From: Alkanindiges illinoisensis
Lineage (GTDB): Bacteria; Pseudomonadota; Gammaproteobacteria; Pseudomonadales; Moraxellaceae
Reading direction: 5' to 3'
Assembly (NCBI RefSeq): GCF_004377485.1
Contig: NZ_SNTY01000047.1
Coordinates: 1-64,000 of the forward strand
Length of the DNA stretch: 64,000 bases
In this document: positions 54,958 through 64,000 of the stretch, piece after piece
How positions within the stretch are numbered: the stretch's first letter is position 1
Layout: each line of letters begins with the position of its first letter
Program-made: the position numbers and the translations under genes
The notes under the pieces: generated by a model
What the model was told of the DNA's origin: nothing
Database searches by the model: none
Seen by the model: the letters and a program-made list of their open reading frames with translations, nothing else

Positions 54958-57024
54958 TTATTGCAACACACTTACATCCGCCACACTAATAAACAGCGCA
55001 CGTAACTCGGCCAGCAAGCGCAAGCGATTTTGCTTAACCGCCGCATCATCAGCCATCACCATTACGTTATCAAAGAAGGCATCAATCGGTGCGCGTAAGG
55101 TGGCTAGCTCAGTCAGGGCAGGAGTGTAATCATGCGATTGCAACAATGGCGTAACCACCGGGGAAATGGCTTGCAATGCCTGATATAGGTCTTTTTCAGC
55201 CTGTTCAGTCAGTAAGCTGGCATCCACATGACCATTCACATTGCCTTCTTTTGCCAGAATATTGGCCACGCGCTTGTTGGCAGCAGCCAATGCCTGAGCT
55301 TCAGGCAAGGTTTTAAAGTGACTTACGGCTTTAATGCGATAGTCAAAATCCAGTGGTGACGCGGGATTTAAGCCTTGTACCGCCTGAATCACATCAACAC
55401 TGACGCCCTGATCTTCATACATGGCACGGTAACGGCCTTCTACAAATTGCAGCGCATCGGCCTGTGCCTTGTGGATATCTTTCAACTTATCCCCATAGCC
55501 TTGAACCGCCAGTTCAATCAATTGGCTTAAGGAAATAGACAACCTGTTTTCAATCAGCAGGCGCAAAATACCAATAGCCGCACGGCGCAAGCTAAACGGG
55601 TCTTTGTTGCCAGTTGGCGCTTGACCAATGCCAAAAATACCCACTAAGGTATCCAGACGATCTGCCAAAGCCAACGCAATACCTGTACGGGTTTGCGGTA
55701 ATTTATCACCTGCAAAGCGTGGCAAATATTGCTCGGCAATGGCATTGGCCACTTCATCCGGTAAGCCTTCCAGCTTGGCATAATACGTTCCGGCAATACC
55801 TTGCAACTCTGGGAATTCACCCACCAGCTCAGAAGTCAGGTCGCATTTGGCTAATAAGCCTGCCTGCTGGGCGGCAGCTTCATCACCATTGGTTAGCTTG
55901 GCAATTTCACTGGCTAGCTTGGCAATACGCTCGGATTTGTCCCATAGCGTGCCCAGTTGCGCCTGAAACACCATGTTGGCCAGTTTGGTTTGGCGGCTGG
56001 CCAGTGGCTGTTTCTGATCCTGCACAAAGAAAAACTCGGCATCCGACAAACGTGGACGCACCACCTTTTCATTGCCTTCAATAATCTGGCTGGGGTCTTT
56101 GGAATCAATATTGGAGACCGTAATAAAGTAAGGCTGTAGCTTGCCTGCTTCATTGACCAGGCAGAAATACTTCTGGTTGTCCTGCATGGTAGAAATCAGT
56201 GCTTCCTGCGGCACGGCCAAAAAGCGCTCTTCAAAACTGGCGCGCAAGGCTACTGGCCATTCAACCAGTGCAGTCACCTCATCCAGCAGGTCGGCTGGCA
56301 CAATGGCCTCTGCATTAACTTCATCAGCCAGTGTTTTGACTTGTGTAGAGATAATGCCCTGACGCTCATCAAAATCAGCAATTACATGCGCCGCACGCAG
56401 GCTTTCCAGATAATCATTGGCATGGTTTAGGGTAATGGCTTGCGGGGCGTGGAAGCGATGACCAAAGGTCTGGTTACCTGCTTTAAAGTCCTGAATGGTA
56501 GCGTCAATGATTTGATCATCTTTTAGCAATACCACCCACTGGACTGGACGCACAAATTCAGTCCGGCTGGCGGCAGAGCGCATGCGCTTGGCAATCGGCA
56601 AATTATCCAGTGCGGTTTGCAAAATGGCAGGCAACAGGCTATCTACGCTTTGGCCTTTAATGTCTTTATAAAAACAGACTTTTTCCATTTTGCCAGCATT
56701 AAAGCGCGACACCTGATCAGCGGTGATACCCTGACCACGCAGGAAACCTTCTAATGCTTTGGTGGGTTTGCCATCGCTATCATAAGCAGCTTGTACTGCT
56801 GGGCCATCAAAACGCTTTTGGCTATCGGGTTGTGCTGCATCCAGATCAGTAATTTTTAAGGCCAAGCGACGTGGGGCAGCGTAGGCATCAATGGCAGCAA
56901 AATTTAAACCTGCTGTAGTTAAGCCTTTTTCCACTTCGGCTTTTAAGGAATCACGCAGGGTTTTTAGGCTTTTGGGTGGCAGTTCTTCGCAGCCCAGCTC
57001 AAATAAGACCGTATGTTTAGACAT
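54958..57024 (-). CDS. glyS: Glycyl-tRNA synthetase beta subunit
   Basis: The beta chain of the alpha2beta2 glycyl-tRNA synthetase supplies tRNA recognition. The protein has 688 residues and begins with the conserved [15 protein letters not shown]. Further family blocks are [36 protein letters not shown] and [19 protein letters not shown]. The start ATG shares one base with the glyQ stop (TAATG), so the two are translationally coupled. The usual length confirms an intact gene. Confidence 0.96.
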   Translation of the reverse strand: MSKHTVLFELGCEELPPKSLKTLRDSLKAEVEKGLTTAGLNFAAIDAYAAPRRLALKITDLDAAQPDSQKRFDGPAVQAAYDSDGKPTKALEGFLRGQGITADQVSRFNAGKMEKVCFYKDIKGQSVDSLLPAILQTALDNLPIAKRMRSAASRTEFVRPVQWVVLLKDDQIIDATIQDFKAGNQTFGHRFHAPQAITLNHANDYLESLRAAHVIADFDERQGIISTQVKTLADEVNAEAIVPADLLDEVTALVEWPVALRASFEERFLAVPQEALISTMQDNQKYFCLVNEAGKLQPYFITVSNIDSKDPSQIIEGNEKVVRPRLSDAEFFFVQDQKQPLASRQTKLANMVFQAQLGTLWDKSERIAKLASEIAKLTNGDEAAAQQAGLLAKCDLTSELVGEFPELQGIAGTYYAKLEGLPDEVANAIAEQYLPRFAGDKLPQTRTGIALALADRLDTLVGIFGIGQAPTGNKDPFSLRRAAIGILRLLIENRLSISLSQLIELAVQGYGDKLKDIHKAQADALQFVEGRYRAMYEDQGVSVDVIQAVQGLNPASPLDFDYRIKAVSHFKTLPEAQALAAANKRVANILAKEGNVNGHVDASLLTEQAEKDLYQALQAISPVVTPLLQSHDYTPALTELATLRAPIDAFFDNVMVMADDAAVKQNRLRLLAELRALFISVADVSVLQ

Positions 57025-58028
57025 TATTGCTCACCCTGTTTTTCTTGTTGCTGTTTGGCATTGCTCAATAAGGCTTCTGCATCTTCGGCTGCTTTTAGTT
57101 GCGCCAGCACTTCATCACGCAAATGCGGTGCTGCCATCGGGAAGCCCAGCTTGGCACGGGCCTTCACATAACTTTGCGCAATCGCACGGGCAAGGCCACG
57201 CACGCGCAGAATATAACGCTGACGTTCAGTCACCGAAATGGCACCACGCGCATCCAGCAGGTTAAAGGTATGCGAGGCTTTTACCACCATTTCATAAGCA
57301 GGCAGCGGCAACTCGGCAGCCATCAGCGTGTTGGATTCTGCCTCATAAAAATCAAACAGCTCAAACAGTTTGGGCACATTGGCATGTTCAAAGTTATAAG
57401 TTGATTGTTCCACTTCATTTTGATGGAATACATCGCCATAGGTCACAGTGCCAAACTGGCCTTTAGTCCAGACCAGATCGTAAACCGAATCCACGCCTTG
57501 CAAATACATGGCCAGACGTTCCAGTCCATAGGTGATTTCGCCAGTCACGGGATAGCATTCCACACCGCCCACTTGCTGGAAATAGGTAAACTGGGTCACT
57601 TCCATGCCGTTCAGCCACACTTCCCAGCCCAGACCCCATGCACCCAGCGTTGGTGATTCCCAGTTGTCTTCCACAAAGCGGATATCGTGAGTCAGGGTAT
57701 CAATGCCAATCGCTTTTAAGGAATCTAAGTAAAGTTGCTGGATATTGGCGGGATTGGGTTTTAACACCACCTGAAACTGGTAGTAATGCTGCAAGCGGTT
57801 GGGGTTTTCACCATAACGGCCATCCTTGGGACGGCGCGATGGCTGCACATAAGCGGCATTCCAGGTTTCAGGCCCAAGCGCGCGTAAAAAGGTCGCGGTA
57901 TGAAAGGTGCCTGCGCCCATTTCCATATCGTAAGGCTGCAAGACCACGCAACCCTGTTCAGCCCAGTAGTTTTGTAGGGCTAAGATCAAGCCCTGAAAAG
58001 TATCGATGTGCGATATGGCGCGACTCAT
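57024..58028 (-). CDS. glyQ: Glycyl-tRNA synthetase alpha subunit
   Basis: GlyQ carries the class II catalytic site of the heterotetrameric synthetase. The protein has 334 residues, slightly longer at the C-terminus than E. coli GlyQ (a polar tail [10 protein letters not shown]). [56 protein letters not shown] and [19 protein letters not shown] are signature motifs. It is first in the glyQ-glyS operon. Confidence 0.97.
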   Translation of the reverse strand: MSRAISHIDTFQGLILALQNYWAEQGCVVLQPYDMEMGAGTFHTATFLRALGPETWNAAYVQPSRRPKDGRYGENPNRLQHYYQFQVVLKPNPANIQQLYLDSLKAIGIDTLTHDIRFVEDNWESPTLGAWGLGWEVWLNGMEVTQFTYFQQVGGVECYPVTGEITYGLERLAMYLQGVDSVYDLVWTKGQFGTVTYGDVFHQNEVEQSTYNFEHANVPKLFELFDFYEAESNTLMAAELPLPAYEMVVKASHTFNLLDARGAISVTERQRYILRVRGLARAIAQSYVKARAKLGFPMAAPHLRDEVLAQLKAAEDAEALLSNAKQQQEKQGEQ

Positions 58029-58242
58029 GTGGCATCCATGTTTTGAGGTTAGAAAATGGCGATTAGTATAGGGAATTTGCCAGGTTTAGACAAAGGGAAA
58101 CTCTGGGTTCAGCTAAAACTTAAATGTAAGGTAGACGAAGTTTTTAACCACAAAGCAGCCAGTAATCATCTACAAAAGCGCTATAGGTGATGGTTCAATG
58201 CTGGCATAAACTGGCTCAACCATAAATCAAACCTTCCAGAAT

Positions 58243-58662
58243 ATGAATCTTTTGAAAAGCATGATTGTGATCACGACAACTGCATTATTAATGGCCGGAT
58301 GTCAGCACATGAACACCAAAACGCTAAATTTTAGCGAGCAAATACCTGCTACGCCTGAACACTGGATTAGCCAGAACGCTGCATCAAACCAGCAGAAACA
58401 GGCTTTACTAAAGGTGAATCAAGCGCAGCAACGCATCAAGCAGCTTGATTTTGCCGATAATACTGAAGTGTTTAAAGTCACCAAGGAAAATCAGGTGGCT
58501 AATCACTGTGCCATGACCAAAGGAATTACGCTGGATCAGATTGAGGCATTAAGAGCGTTAAATTTCCAGAGTCCGCACGATGCCCAAATTCTGGCGCAAT
58601 ACTTGCGTGATTCACCGCGCATTAAGCTGGATGTAAATGCCATCCAGTGTGACTTGAGTTAA
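58243..58662 (+). CDS. Lipoprotein, unknown function
   Basis: This 139-residue protein has a signal MNLLKSMIVITTTALLMAGC with lipobox LMAGC at about Cys20. The mature part is helical and polar, with VNQAQQRIKQLDFADN and two cysteines (HCAMTKGI near 95 and QCDLS at the end), the latter close to the C-terminus. No domain recognised. Its ribosome site is weak, but the signal sequence and terminator make it a convincing gene. Confidence 0.75.
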   Translation: MNLLKSMIVITTTALLMAGCQHMNTKTLNFSEQIPATPEHWISQNAASNQQKQALLKVNQAQQRIKQLDFADNTEVFKVTKENQVANHCAMTKGITLDQIEALRALNFQSPHDAQILAQYLRDSPRIKLDVNAIQCDLS

Positions 58663-58687
58663 AGTAAAAACTTATATTGCACCGATT

Positions 58688-58714
58688 AAAAAGCCTCTAA
58701 ATGGATAGAGGCTT
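58688..58714 (+). terminator. Terminator after the 139-residue lipoprotein gene
   Basis: AAGCCTCTA and TAGAGGCTT form a perfect 9-bp stem with a 6-nt loop, 26 bases after the stop. Several A's precede it, so it could act on both strands. Confidence 0.75.
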
Positions 58715-58758
58715 CTTAGTTCAAACGTTATGAGTGGCGAATTTTTTTAAGTGTTAGC

Positions 58759-58998
58759 TCAATTCACAGTTCTAAGATCATGGGGCTGGGCGGGTGTAAT
58801 TTGCCGGGGTTGTTTGGGCATCAATAACCACAACACCAGATAAACAATAATCCCCGGGAACGCTGCACTGAAGATTGAAACAATGACAAAAATCACGCGC
58901 AGCAAGTTTGTATTCCAGCCATAACGCTCAGCAATACCCCCCATAACCCCGGCAATCATGTTGCGTCGGCGTGAACGGTACAGGCCAATCTTGTTCAT
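58759..58998 (-). CDS. PspC domain membrane protein
   Basis: This 79-residue protein consists of a PspC domain: LYRSRRRNMIAGVMGGIAERYGWNTNLLRVIFVIVSIF, then a membrane helix GIIVYLVLWLLMP. In enterobacteria PspC links membrane stress to the phage-shock response. No other psp genes are present, and stand-alone PspC proteins are common. AGGAG lies before the ATG. Confidence 0.88.
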   Translation of the reverse strand: MNKIGLYRSRRRNMIAGVMGGIAERYGWNTNLLRVIFVIVSIFSAAFPGIIVYLVLWLLMPKQPRQITPAQPHDLRTVN

Positions 58999-59382
58999 TG
59001 TATCAATGCTCCTTCGCGATGCGAATCTTAAAAATAGAAACTGGTCTTAATCATGAAATATGACTAAAGGTTAATTTTGCTAACCAGTATTTAACTATAT
59101 AAGGTTAACGCTTAGGTTTTAAAGCAGGAAAATGTGTCGGCTTTGTACACACTGTGGGCAAAAAATGCAGGGAATGTTATTAGCGTAAGTATATGTTCCT
59201 GAGCTGACTTTTTAACTATCTCCTGCAAAGAAAAAACACAAGAGAACACTAAACACTGCTCAATTTGAAGCCGGTTCAATTATAAGATGGCTCATCCTAG
59301 CAAATGAGCTAAAGACCCTTCTAATATTAATAATACACAAGGTCGTGCCCTCATTATCAATTGATCGAGGTCATAGAGATAG
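58999..59382. other. Intergenic region between PspC and NlpE-like genes
   Basis: No gene or RNA is recognisable in these 384 bases. A short 6-bp inverted repeat (GCTCAT/ATGAGC, 59290-59309) is the only structure noted, and it could be chance. Confidence 0.6.
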
Positions 59383-60078
59383 ATGATTAACACTGCCCTG
59401 ATAACAGGCAAGGTAAGCACTATTGCACGCGCGGTGATTCCCGGCGCAGCATATCCGGCTGCTGGCAACCCAGGCCGACTATTCTCGGTAAGCCTGCTGG
59501 CTGGCATGCTGTTACTGTCCGGCTGTAATAACAGTCTGGATCTGCGTTCACGTTCGCAAGAACCTGCTGAAGACAGCGCGCTTGACCACGCCAATATGCA
59601 AAGTGCACGCGCGTCTGCTTTATCAATTACTGAAGCAGCATCGGCTGAACGCTATATTAACAATCAGGATGTGATGCACACGACTTTTAATGAAAGTAAA
59701 ACCAATGTTCAGGCGGTGCCCTCAGAATCACTGGTCAAACAGTTTGCCGGACGTTATACCGGACAAGTTCCCTGTACGGTGCAATCCTTAGCCTGTTCCA
59801 GTGACAAAGTAGACATGACCCTAACCTTGTTGCCGGATGGTTCTGCCATTCGTACGCTAGCTGCACAAGGAAAAGTAAATGCCATGCTGGACAAGGAAGT
59901 TGCCGCATGGACAGTATCCGCCAATGGCCAGAATATTATGCTGATTTTACCGAATCATGAAATCTGGAGCTTCAAAAAAATTGGGCTTAACCAGCTTCAA
60001 TTCCAGCCCAATGCCAGCGCCATGGTTGAACCAGCTGAGGCACTGGGCCAGTATTCAATGATGGCTTCCAATAGCTAA
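59383..60078 (+). CDS. NlpE-like lipoprotein
   Basis: This 231-residue protein has an unusually long N-terminal leader (about 47 residues) before the lipobox LLLSGC (Cys48). The first 30 residues are not a normal signal n-region, so the true start may be a later GTG. The C-terminal domain has FAGRYTGQVPCTVQSLACSSDKVDMTLTLLPDG, which resembles the NlpE N-terminal barrel with its paired cysteines. NlpE senses lipoprotein trafficking and surface contact in E. coli, but function here is inferred weakly. Confidence 0.65.
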   Translation: MINTALITGKVSTIARAVIPGAAYPAAGNPGRLFSVSLLAGMLLLSGCNNSLDLRSRSQEPAEDSALDHANMQSARASALSITEAASAERYINNQDVMHTTFNESKTNVQAVPSESLVKQFAGRYTGQVPCTVQSLACSSDKVDMTLTLLPDGSAIRTLAAQGKVNAMLDKEVAAWTVSANGQNIMLILPNHEIWSFKKIGLNQLQFQPNASAMVEPAEALGQYSMMASNS

Positions 60079-60130
60079 TTGAGCCAATACTTTACTGTCT
60101 CTGAGTTTTTAGCAATACGGATACGGCAAT

Positions 60131-60158
60131 AAAAAAGGGCGCATTCAGCGCCCTTTCT
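60131..60158 (-). terminator. Terminator between NlpE-like and acyl-CoA dehydrogenase genes
   Basis: AAAGGGCGC and GCGCCCTTT form a perfect 9-bp stem with loop ATTCA. Six A's on the plus strand give a T-run on the minus strand, 33 bases after the dehydrogenase stop. Confidence 0.85.
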
Positions 60159-60190
60159 TGCAGGTTTACAGCGACAACGCTGGCAACAAC

Positions 60191-62011
60191 TTAGTAGTCA
60201 AAGCTGAAATGTTCTGGTGCCAGCTGGGTCAGGGTGCGTGATGGTGACACCAGCGCTTCGGCATGGCCAGAAGCACGTGGCAGCAGGCGGTCAAAATAGA
60301 ACTCGGCAACCTGTACTTTGGCTTGATAGAACTCAGGCACTTCAGTACCGCCGTTTTCAATTTTTTCCAGCGCAACCGCAGCCATTTGTGCCCAGAAGTA
60401 CGCCATCATGGCATAGCCGGAATACATCAGGTAATCCACAGAAGCAGAAGAAACGATGTCACGGTCTTTGCGTGCAGTCAGCATCAGGCGAATGGTCAGG
60501 GTGTTCCACTGGGCGCACACTTTAGTCAGATCCCAGACAAAACGACGCATTTGCTTGTTGCGGGCATGACGGCTACAGAATTTCAGGATTTCTGCGGTGT
60601 AGTCACGCACCACTTTGCCTTTGGAGGACAGCAGCACTTTACGGCCTAGCAGGTCAAGTGCCTGAACACCAGTGGTGCCTTCGTACAGGGTAGAGATACG
60701 TGCATCACGCACGATCTGTTCCATGCCCCATTCCTTGATATAGCCATGACCGCCATACACCTGGATACCCAGGTTGGAGGCTTCAAGGCCAAGCTCGGTC
60801 AGGAAACCTTTCAGGATTGGCGTGAAAAAGCCCAGCTTGTCATCCCAGTAGTCGTGGCCAGCCTGATCGCCTTTTAGCAGGTTGTCAGTCATTTTGTCAG
60901 CCAGCTGTGCCGCATGATAAATCATCGCACGGCCGCCTTCAGCCACAGCTTTCTGGGTCAGCAGCATGCGGCGTACGTCAGCATGGTGAATAATGGCATC
61001 GGCCACTTTTTCCGGATCTTTCTTGCCGGACAGGGCGCGCATGGACATACGTTCCTTGGCATACGGCAGGGCACCCTGGAATGACAGCTCAGCATGTGCC
61101 ACGCCTTCTACTGCGGTACCAATACGTGCAGTATTCATGAAGGTAAACATGGCATGCAGGCCTTCATGTACTTTGCCAATCAGGTAGCCTGTAGCACCAT
61201 CAAAGTTCAGCACGGCAGTGGCAGAGGCCTTGATCCCCATTTTGTGTTCAATCGAACCACAGAATACCGGGTTGCGCTCGCCCACAGAACCATCTTCATT
61301 GATAAAGAATTTTGGCACGATGAACAGGGAAATACCTTTGGTGCCTTTTGGGGCATCTGGCAGGCGCGCCAGCACGATGTGAATGATGTTTTCTGTCAAG
61401 TCATGTTCACCGGCAGAAATAAAGATCTTGGTGCCAAACAGTTTATAGGTGCCATCAGCCTGCGGTTCGGCACGGGTTTTAACCTGGCCCAGATCTGTAC
61501 CACACTGTGGCTCGGTCAGGCACATGGTGCCGCTCCAGGTACCCAGTGTCAGGTTTGGCATGTAGGTGTTTTTCTGCTCGTCAGTACCAAACTGCAAAAT
61601 GGTGTTCATGCAGCCAGCGCTCAGGCCGGGATACATGGTAAATGACCAGTTGGCAGTGCCCATCATTTCAGACTTGATGAGGTTTAACGACATGGGCAGG
61701 CCCTGACCACCGAATTCTTCGGGATAGGACAGACCTTGCCAGCCGCCTTGAACGTACTGGTCATAGGCTTCTTTATAGCCTTTCGGGGTGGTTACCGTGC
61801 CATTGTCAAAATGACAGCCTTCGTCATCGCCAGACTGGTACAGCGGAGCCAGTACGTTTTCACACAGATCAGCAGCACCTTCCAGAATCATGTCAACGGT
61901 GTCGGCATCGGCCAGTTCACCATTGGAAAGCGTCTTGAAATGGGCTGGATAATCCAGCACGTCATTCATTAAAAAACGGACATCACGCAGGGGAGCTTTA
62001 TAAGTAGGCAT
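60191..62011 (-). CDS. Acyl-CoA dehydrogenase
   Basis: This FAD enzyme catalyses the first step of fatty acid beta-oxidation. The protein has 606 residues from the ATG at 62011 (MPTYKAPLRD), with AGGA upstream. The 16 codons before it are not conserved. MCLTEPQCGTDLGQVKTRAEP is the FAD/substrate region, and GAATGYLIGKVHEGLHAMFTFMNTARI and the catalytic region RDARISTLYEGTTGVQALDLLGRK follow. The extra C-terminal domain of about 150 residues marks the long-chain bacterial subfamily. Electrons would pass through ETF to the ETF-QO at 26805-28475. Confidence 0.92.
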   Translation of the reverse strand: MPTYKAPLRDVRFLMNDVLDYPAHFKTLSNGELADADTVDMILEGAADLCENVLAPLYQSGDDEGCHFDNGTVTTPKGYKEAYDQYVQGGWQGLSYPEEFGGQGLPMSLNLIKSEMMGTANWSFTMYPGLSAGCMNTILQFGTDEQKNTYMPNLTLGTWSGTMCLTEPQCGTDLGQVKTRAEPQADGTYKLFGTKIFISAGEHDLTENIIHIVLARLPDAPKGTKGISLFIVPKFFINEDGSVGERNPVFCGSIEHKMGIKASATAVLNFDGATGYLIGKVHEGLHAMFTFMNTARIGTAVEGVAHAELSFQGALPYAKERMSMRALSGKKDPEKVADAIIHHADVRRMLLTQKAVAEGGRAMIYHAAQLADKMTDNLLKGDQAGHDYWDDKLGFFTPILKGFLTELGLEASNLGIQVYGGHGYIKEWGMEQIVRDARISTLYEGTTGVQALDLLGRKVLLSSKGKVVRDYTAEILKFCSRHARNKQMRRFVWDLTKVCAQWNTLTIRLMLTARKDRDIVSSASVDYLMYSGYAMMAYFWAQMAAVALEKIENGGTEVPEFYQAKVQVAEFYFDRLLPRASGHAEALVSPSRTLTQLAPEHFSFDY

Positions 62012-62291
62012 GGGATAATCCTGGCAAAAATGTTCAATAGACGGATTTAAGATGATCAATTATGTAGGTTGCATTAAGAAAAAGCATTGATATTTAACCT
62101 GCAACTTACTGTCACTAGAGCAAATCAGCTTTATTGAGCCAGCATCGGGTTTTTAGATAAGTTTTTGCATCTTTACGGCAAATTGTCCGTTATAGTTTGC
62201 CCGTTATAAATTTTAATGACTGTTTTAATTTCAATTCTAAAGCAATGAAAAACCAACATTATAGCCTGAACATCATCAATGGAAGCATAAC

Positions 62292-63821
62292 ATGAACAGC
62301 AAGACAACTCGGACATTTAACCCAACAAGGTTGATGATGCTTAGTATTATGGCGGGTGCTATGGTCACCGGGTGTACCAGTATGCCAAACAAGGCCAGTC
62401 TATCCCCGCAGCAGGCTGTTATTACTGGCTATCAGCAGTTGTAAAGCACTCCCAGCTACCAGTTTAGTGGCCAGTTTAAGATTAACCAGTTTGGCTTTAA
62501 CCGTGACCCCAAAATATTGCAGGCGGCGGCTGAACTGGAAAAACAAAAAAAGGCCAAGGAAAAGCAGCAACTGCTCCAGCGCTATATTGATGAGCTAACG
62601 GCTGATGCCCAGTCTGAATATGCAGATGATGCTGAGACAGCCTCGGATAAAAAACCCTTAACCGCCAGCCAGCAGGAGGCAATCCGCCAGCAGGCTGAGC
62701 AGGAAGTGAATGAGCTGTATGCGGATGAAGCAGAATCCGCTGTAGAAGCGCCTGAAAGCACGAAGCATGACAGTCAGGAAGATGATGATACGCAGGCGCA
62801 GGACGAAGAAGAAACCGCCACCAGCCGGTTAAGCCGCCTGAACAAGGACAAATTGATTGAAGACCTGATTTATACCTATGCCAAGCGTTACCGTATCAAT
62901 TATCAGGGGACTCTGGATTTACGTCATGGTCAGATTGCGCTAAGTCCGGAAATGCGGTACGAGGCCAGCAACATGGCAGGCTATGTGCGTGTTCCACTGG
63001 TGCTGGATGTGCGCCAGGCGCATTTATATGCGGATTTATCGGCACTGTCGCCGTGGCTGGTGCAGGTACAAAATGATGGCAAGTACAGCCGTTTTGATTT
63101 GTCACCCTACAAGGACAAAGCGGATTTTAAACAGTTGTTTGAAGTGCTCAAGCAAACCACGCAAGCCAGTTATCAATTGCCCAAGGCCCAGCAGTTTAAG
63201 GACATCAGCCTGACCGCAACAGAAAAAAAGCAGGGAGCCGTACGTAAGGTGGAATTTAGCCAGCCCGTGGCGCACCGGATTGCCGATGTGGCGACCTTTT
63301 TGTCACTGAACCAGAACAGCCTCAAGCAAATTATCAAAACCAAGGCAGCAGACCCTGAACAGGCCAATAACCAGCCACCTGCCAGCCAGCAGCAACCGCT
63401 ACAACTGATCAGTGCGGATGCAGCAAGCCAGCTGATGACACAAAACCCGGAAACCTATCAGCATATTTTGCAAATGGTTGAGGAAAAAATTGATCCGGCT
63501 TCCACTTTAAAGCAGGTAGTTTTACTGGACAATAAAGGCCGGGTGATTGAGTCTGGCGTACTCTACGATCTGGTCTTTAAGCCCAGCAGCAAAGGCCAGT
63601 TCAGCATGCAGTTGAGTCATCAGCTCAATTTTGCCAACTACGGGCGCGCAGAAGTGGCCTTTAAACCCAATGCCAGCAACTGGGTGGATGCCAAAGCCAA
63701 TATGCAGGATACCCTGTTGGGTGGCCTGGTTAGTATTTTCAGCAAAAAATCACTGGGAACAGATGACATGCTAAAAAGCTTTGGCGAAGAGGATGCAGCA
63801 ATTGATAGCAGCGCTGAATAG
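62292..63821 (+). pseudogene. Lipoprotein gene interrupted by an in-frame stop
   Basis: An ATG with GGAAG upstream opens a frame with a lipoprotein signal (MMLSIMAGAMVTGC). At codon 51 there is a TAA (62442-62444). The same frame then runs on for 459 codons to 63821 with normal composition, starting AGC ACT CCC AGC TAC. A single base change in AAA, CAA or GAA would create the stop. The downstream part has a Lys/Glu/Gln-rich coiled region, then a beta-rich half with LLDNKGRVIESGVLYDLVF. No named domain. It may be a real nonsense mutation or an assembly error. Confidence 0.75.
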
Positions 63822-63833
63822 GATGTAAAACTC

Positions 63834-64000
63834 TTAGGATTTCAGGGAGAGGAAATCCTCGAGCGCAGGTTTTACACCGTTCCAGATTGAAAATGCTTCA
63901 ATGGCTTGTCCCACCAGCATGCTAAAGCCATCGCTGATTGGCACGCCACGCTGGGCGGCTTGATCAAGAAAGCTGGAGGGTTTGCCATAAGCCATTTCAT
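63834..64000 (-). CDS. aroE: Shikimate 5-dehydrogenase, C-terminal fragment (partial)
   Basis: The right edge of the window cuts a minus-strand gene. Its last 54 residues read EMAYGKPSSFLDQAAQRG, then DGFSMLVGQAIEAFSIWNGVKP. That matches the C-terminal part of AroE, where DG(L/F)xMLVxQAxxAFxxWxG is conserved. AroE reduces 3-dehydroshikimate in the aromatic amino acid pathway. It converges on the broken lipoprotein gene with a 12-base gap. Confidence 0.9.
   Translation of the reverse strand, partial: EMAYGKPSSFLDQAAQRGVPISDGFSMLVGQAIEAFSIWNGVKPALEDFLSLKS

Noticed and set aside
62442-62444. Programmed readthrough or recoding at the TAA
   Set aside because: There is no known recoding signal for TAA, no selenocysteine context (that needs TGA) and no evident stimulatory hairpin directly after it. 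A mutation or error is simpler.

Overview
The window looks like the chromosome of a gammaproteobacterium of the Moraxellaceae (Acinetobacter or Alkanindiges type). This is inferred from several things together: an AceI-type PACE pump paired with a LysR regulator, gspF and gspG standing apart from the other gsp genes, an Acinetobacter-like acyl-CoA dehydrogenase and ETF-QO, and many small family-specific lipoproteins. I could not test this by alignment. There is no rRNA operon, phage, transposase or CRISPR array. Almost all genes are ordinary chromosomal ones.

Layout. 1-1000: the tail of a gene, a small lipoprotein, and tRNA-Ser(GCU) and tRNA-Arg(ACG), each behind a strong sigma70 promoter. 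1-8.6 kb: a beta-propeller protein, a divergent PACE pump/LysR pair, a DUF945 protein, Hsp33 and a Kef-type antiporter. 8.7-13.1 kb: priA divergent from gspF and gspG. 13.4-16.5 kb: the ahpC and ahpF peroxidase genes, each with its own promoter and an inverted repeat upstream. 16.5-19.4 kb: an AT-rich pair of tiny membrane proteins, then DUF1963, DUF1232 and pirin proteins. 19.5-24 kb: a Zur-box-controlled COG0523 GTPase, a glutathione transferase, and lnt with corC. 24-28.5 kb: tusA, a TetR regulator, a PhyH-type oxygenase, a cold-shock/Excalibur fusion and ETF-QO. 28.7-36.7 kb: DUF1285, murI, a DUF4062 protein, hemH, a metallo-beta-lactamase-fold hydrolase, yacG, and a TrmB-like methyltransferase next to a flavoprotein. 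36.8-45.8 kb: a HopJ-domain protein with a long acidic repetitive tail, an SDR, fluC, an exported intradiol-dioxygenase-like lipoprotein, an ABC1 kinase, a MATE pump and a YdcZ-type protein. 45.8-52.1 kb: an EVE protein, hemW, an AI-2E family permease, an orphan ParA, two tandem paralogues of unknown role and a YfcH-type epimerase. 52.2-54.9 kb: one AT-rich gene of foreign composition. 55-64 kb: glyS and glyQ, lipoproteins, PspC, an acyl-CoA dehydrogenase, a lipoprotein gene broken by an in-frame stop, and the end of aroE.

The best candidate for an undescribed system is the lone gene at 52410-54866. It encodes a PD-(D/E)XK nuclease-like N-terminus (HsdR_N type) joined to a STAND-like P-loop ATPase with a winged-helix-like C-terminal region. 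It is far more AT-rich than its neighbours and is wedged between two housekeeping loci, as expected of a single-gene anti-phage module. Other items worth a look are the HopJ fusion with its in-phase 9-bp repeat, the nested palindromes before ahpF, the Zur box that corrects the start of the COG0523 gene, and the nonsense codon in the 62.3-63.8 kb lipoprotein gene.
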